Of a DNA stretch of 64,000 nucleotides, positions 61,358 to 64,000 are shown in pieces (the first letter of the stretch is position 1; the number at the start of each line of letters is the position of its first letter). Position numbers and translations under genes: made by a program. The stretch is from Deltaproteobacteria bacterium. Its GTDB lineage: Bacteria > Desulfobacterota > Desulfuromonadia > Geobacterales > Geobacteraceae. Location: NCBI GenBank assembly GCA_021848385.1, contig JAJZUQ010000011.1:1-64000 (forward strand). The letters run 5' to 3'. The notes below the pieces were generated by a model. It did no database searches and had not been told where the DNA came from. It was given only the letters and a program-made list of their open reading frames with translations.

Positions 61358-63205
61358 CTATCTGTCCGGCAGTTCCCGGCGCTGCATGGGCTGTTGGGGT
61401 TCGGTTGGTGCAGGGGCTTCACGGCGCTGGACAGCCGGACGTTTCGCAGCCGGTGCAGGTGGTGACGCCGGGCGTGAGGGGCGTTGAACCTGGGGCCGGG
61501 CAGTTGCCGGTGCCTGAGGTGCAGCTGGGCGTGCAGCTGGGTGCGGTTCCTGCCAGCGTGGTTCACGAGGCGTACCCTGTTCCGGCCGTGGAGTCAGTTT
61601 CCGCGACCCGCCACGCACCTGTGGCTGGGTTTGGCGTGGCACTGTCTGCTGACGAGGGGTCCCGGGTTTTACGGATTGAGGAGCCGGTTGTGCTGCGGTG
61701 AGAGCTGGCCGGCCCTGGCCTGCTGCGGCTCCCCTTGCGGGTTGTGGCCGTTCGCTTCGCGGCGCGACCCGATCCCGCTTTACGGGCTGCTGTGCCGGCA
61801 TGGCCGGATGCCGTTCGCGGATCGTGGCTTGGGGCTCGTTCCGTTTTTTGACCGGCAGTTCCGCCCCGGTACTCCCTCCTCTGAAGGCCGATCCCTTCTC
61901 CTCCCGCACCAGTCCTCGCTCCCGCCTGATTTCATTGACACTGAGCTGTCTCACCCTTTCCGGCGGGCGCTTTGACTGGGGTATTTTTCTGATGACCGGC
62001 ATGGTAGTGGCCCGGGTCGGCCTGATGTCGGGCGGTCCAGCCACGGCGTTCGTCGCTCGGAAGAGGTTTCCCCTTATCCTCACAGGTTCCCTCCTGCCGG
62101 TCAGGAAGGTGGTGCGGTTTATTACGGTCACGCCGTTCCGCACGTTGATATTCCTATATCTCTGGACGACGGTTCGGTTGATGGTGGTGGCGGCTATGTT
62201 TGCACTCCACGGTCCGTAATAGCCGTGTCCGTAATAGGTTTCTCCCGGGGCCAATGGCACCCACCCCACGTAGGTCGGAGTATTGACCCATCCCACGTAA
62301 CCCGGCCCCCAATAGACTGCGCCGGCAGTGGGGGGGACCCAGCACCACCCCACATTGACCACGAAGGACCATCTGCCATAGTGATAGGGTCCCCATCCCC
62401 ACGGCTCATAGGATATCCAGACGTAGTCGCCGTCGCACCAGACCCAGCGACCGACCTGGTAAGGGGCCCAGCTGACGGAGACGTTCAGGGGGGTCCAGCA
62501 GTAGCCGTAGTCGGTGACATACACCCACCGCCCGTATTCGTCCAGGTCGTAACTGTAGTCGTCTAGTTCCTCAGGGACGTAGCGCAGACTTCGGTTCGAC
62601 TGTGCGAGCTTGCGATCCCGGTCCCGGTTCCACTCTTCCCACTGATCCGGCGGAGCAAGGGGGGAGAGATCCGCCGTCATGTCGGTGCCAATGTGGAGGG
62701 CATTGCCCGATTCGACGGTGGCTGACCCACTCTGGGTCTCGGCAACTGCGTACCCTTTCAGGACCGACACGTCGGTGCTGCCACTCTCTGCCACGTCGAC
62801 CATCACCAGAGAGTTGTCGTAACATCTGACGGATGACAGAGGGGTGTCGATCTGGATCTGGTCGATCCCCCCCCGGCGGTTGTTGCTATAGGCATGGCCG
62901 CCGTTCAGGTAGAACTGGTACGCCTCCTCCTGGAACTGCACGAGATCGAAGGCGGTGGCGGAACCGAGGCGGATATAGACCCCTCCCTGGAGCTGAATCT
63001 CGGTCCGCGCCCCTTCCGGCACCCAGATCCGGTCCCCTTCCTGAAGGGGCATGTTGATGGAGGCTGCAACCCAGTCCTGGGTGTCGTTGGTATATATCTG
63101 GACGTCCCCCTTGATCAGGCTTATCCTCGCCTGGCCCAGGCCGGCGGCGTACGAGGCGGCCGGCAGGAGCGACAGGAACATAACCAGCAATCGAAGAATC
63201 TTCAT
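61358..63205 (-). CDS. FecR-like/DUF6600 secreted protein
   Basis: 615 residues. Signal peptide (LRLLVMFLSLLPAASYA). FecR-like domain (about 30-185; ARISLIKGDVQIYTND, DRIWVPEGARTEIQLQGGVY, IQIDTPLSSVRCYDNS). DUF6600 region (about 215-345) of Trp/Tyr-rich units (YGRWVYVTDYGYCWTPLNVS; WVWCDGDYVWISYEPWGWGP). The rest is a disordered Arg/Pro/Gln-rich tail (HPAARPAAPQAP-type). Probably extracellular or surface-bound; function unknown. The long tail is basic and could bind acidic polymers. Confidence 0.88.
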   Translation of the reverse strand: MKILRLLVMFLSLLPAASYAAGLGQARISLIKGDVQIYTNDTQDWVAASINMPLQEGDRIWVPEGARTEIQLQGGVYIRLGSATAFDLVQFQEEAYQFYLNGGHAYSNNRRGGIDQIQIDTPLSSVRCYDNSLVMVDVAESGSTDVSVLKGYAVAETQSGSATVESGNALHIGTDMTADLSPLAPPDQWEEWNRDRDRKLAQSNRSLRYVPEELDDYSYDLDEYGRWVYVTDYGYCWTPLNVSVSWAPYQVGRWVWCDGDYVWISYEPWGWGPYHYGRWSFVVNVGWCWVPPTAGAVYWGPGYVGWVNTPTYVGWVPLAPGETYYGHGYYGPWSANIAATTINRTVVQRYRNINVRNGVTVINRTTFLTGRREPVRIRGNLFRATNAVAGPPDIRPTRATTMPVIRKIPQSKRPPERVRQLSVNEIRRERGLVREEKGSAFRGGSTGAELPVKKRNEPQATIRERHPAMPAQQPVKRDRVAPRSERPQPARGAAAGQGRPALTAAQPAPQSVKPGTPRQQTVPRQTQPQVRGGSRKLTPRPEQGTPREPRWQEPHPAARPAAPQAPATARPQVQRPSRPASPPAPAAKRPAVQRREAPAPTEPQQPMQRRELPDR

Positions 63206-63460
63206 GATTTCCTCCCGTATCCGTGAGCGATAGTTCTTGAAGTATAGCGTACAGGGGGGAGATGTAAATCCGCGCGTAAGGTAGGCATGGAAAAGCGGGG
63301 AACCGCTGCCCAGGCTCTTGTTTTCCTTGACGCCGGCATTCTTCGGGAGTATCTATCGTGAGAAGGCGCTTATTTCATGGCGGCAGGCTGAATTGTCGGC
63401 GTTCGCCCAAGTGAACCAGAAGGGGGCAGAGCTCGTCGTGGGCACACTGCTTGAAAAGTA

Positions 63461-63583
63461 TATAGATGTAGATGGATTTGGTAAGTACAAATAACCAATT
63501 TCTATATAGATGTATATAGTCTCCTTCCATATAGATGTAGATGCTTCCATATATATTTAGATGGTTCAATATACATGTATATA
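63461..63583. promoter_or_regulatory. Array of five TATAGATGTAGATG motifs
   Basis: Copies start at 63461, 63505, 63530, 63550 and 63570 (spacings 44, 25, 20, 20). Copies 1 and 3 are identical over 14 bp. Copy 5 contains the perfect palindrome TATACATGTATA. The last copies overlap the hydratase promoter. Confidence 0.65.
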
Positions 63584-63585
63584 GT
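63557..63585 (+). promoter_or_regulatory. Probable hydratase promoter
   Basis: TTAGAT (63557-63562), 17 bp, TATAGT (63580-63585). The -10 is good, the -35 weak, as for an activator-dependent promoter. Confidence 0.5.
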
Positions 63586-63650
63586 ACACCTTAACTGGTG
63601 ATTTACGAGTTAGACCAATAAAAACCGAAACCTTGGGAAAAGGAGGGATC

Positions 63651-64000
63651 ATGTCAAAAGTCATTTATGAGAAACGAAACAAAATTGCATACATTACGTT
63701 AAACAGAATAGATGCGCTCAACGCTCTGGATGACGAGTTAAATAACGAACTCTGGGGGGTGTGGAGTGACTTTGATTCAGACGAATCTGTTGATATCGCC
63801 ATCCTTACCGGGGCTGGAAAGGCTTTTTGCTCAGGCGCCGATCTGAAAACATTCATTCCTAAATGGGAAAAGGCAAACATGCTTGATGTTCGCAAGAATG
63901 TGTCAACAGGTATTGGTGGCGGTATAACGCGAGGGCAGCATACAATTACCAAACCAATAATAGCGGCCATAAATGGTCATGCCATTGGAGGTGGGTTTGA
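63651..64000 (+). CDS. Enoyl-CoA hydratase/isomerase (5' part)
   Basis: A crotonase-family acyl-CoA enzyme; only the first 116 codons are in the window, and the frame is open at the edge. Motifs: YITLNRIDALNALDDELNNE, TGAGKAFCSGADLKTF (oxyanion hole), IIAAINGHAIGGGF. ATG 63651 follows AAAAGGAGGGATC, a strong ribosome site. The gene is more AT-rich than its neighbours. It could be part of a fatty- or aromatic-acid catabolic operon beyond the window. Confidence 0.9.
   Translation, partial: MSKVIYEKRNKIAYITLNRIDALNALDDELNNELWGVWSDFDSDESVDIAILTGAGKAFCSGADLKTFIPKWEKANMLDVRKNVSTGIGGGITRGQHTITKPIIAAINGHAIGGGF

Larger units (their letters stand above)
63206..63650. other. Promoter-bearing spacer upstream of the enoyl-CoA hydratase
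   Basis: 445 bp with no gene. The left half is GC-rich and presumably holds the DUF6600 promoter on the minus strand. The right half is AT-rich with the five-copy motif array and the hydratase promoter. Confidence 0.65.

Overview
The window looks like a chromosomal segment of a Geobacter-like member of the Desulfuromonadota. Most genes are GC-rich. The gene set fits that group: IorAB with a PaaK-type ligase, a DUF4911 protein, long HflX, a UGA-encoded selenoprotein, GGDEF and HD-GYP signalling proteins, and many short tandem or inverted repeats between genes. No rRNA, tRNA, CRISPR array or complete insertion sequence was seen. This assignment rests on gene content and style; no database comparison was made.

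Left part (1-9.9 kb): a possible transposase tail, proC (minus), then a polyamine block on the plus strand. The block has an XRE-cupin regulator behind three evenly spaced operators, a carboxy(nor)spermidine dehydrogenase, its decarboxylase, and arginine decarboxylase. It is followed by a small exported protein, the lipoprotein Pal, a zinc-ribbon protein (minus) and a 51-residue Cys-containing protein (minus).

9.9-24.4 kb is mixed. It holds a MATE exporter with a possibly leaderless mRNA, a DUF3108 protein, a B12-type radical SAM protein, a gammaproteobacterial-looking bioA next to a ccdAB toxin-antitoxin pair, a lipoprotein glutaredoxin with an in-frame UGA (selenocysteine) and a visible SECIS hairpin, an AT-rich HAF-repeat secreted protein, a radical SAM protein, a haem/CopD/cytochrome b5 fusion, an acylphosphatase, two AT-rich hypothetical genes and ligA.

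24.6-51.2 kb is mostly housekeeping and regulation: UvrD/PcrA helicase; a LysR regulator divergent from a YeiH transporter; an iorA-iorB-paaK operon for aryl-pyruvate/aryl-acetate metabolism; an exported peroxiredoxin; a cyclophilin; rubrerythrin; a PocR-GAF-GGDEF protein; TldD; DUF4911; isochorismatase; dusB-ntrB-ntrC; an HD-GYP protein; fabI; hflX; and a lytic transglycosylase with a TPR partner.

51.2-64 kb: an AT-richer surface-polysaccharide trio (GT9 glycosyltransferase, methyltransferase, multi-pass GT-C-like protein), a DUF401 transporter, an OmpA lipoprotein, an Smr protein, a DUF362/4Fe-4S pair split by a GxxExxY cassette flanked by inverted repeats, a large FecR/DUF6600 secreted protein, and the start of an enoyl-CoA hydratase gene preceded by a five-copy AT-rich motif array.

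The strongest candidates for something unusual are the lipid-anchored selenoglutaredoxin, the 34-bp-phased triple operator, the repeat-flanked GxxExxY cassette, and the AT-rich motif array at the right edge.
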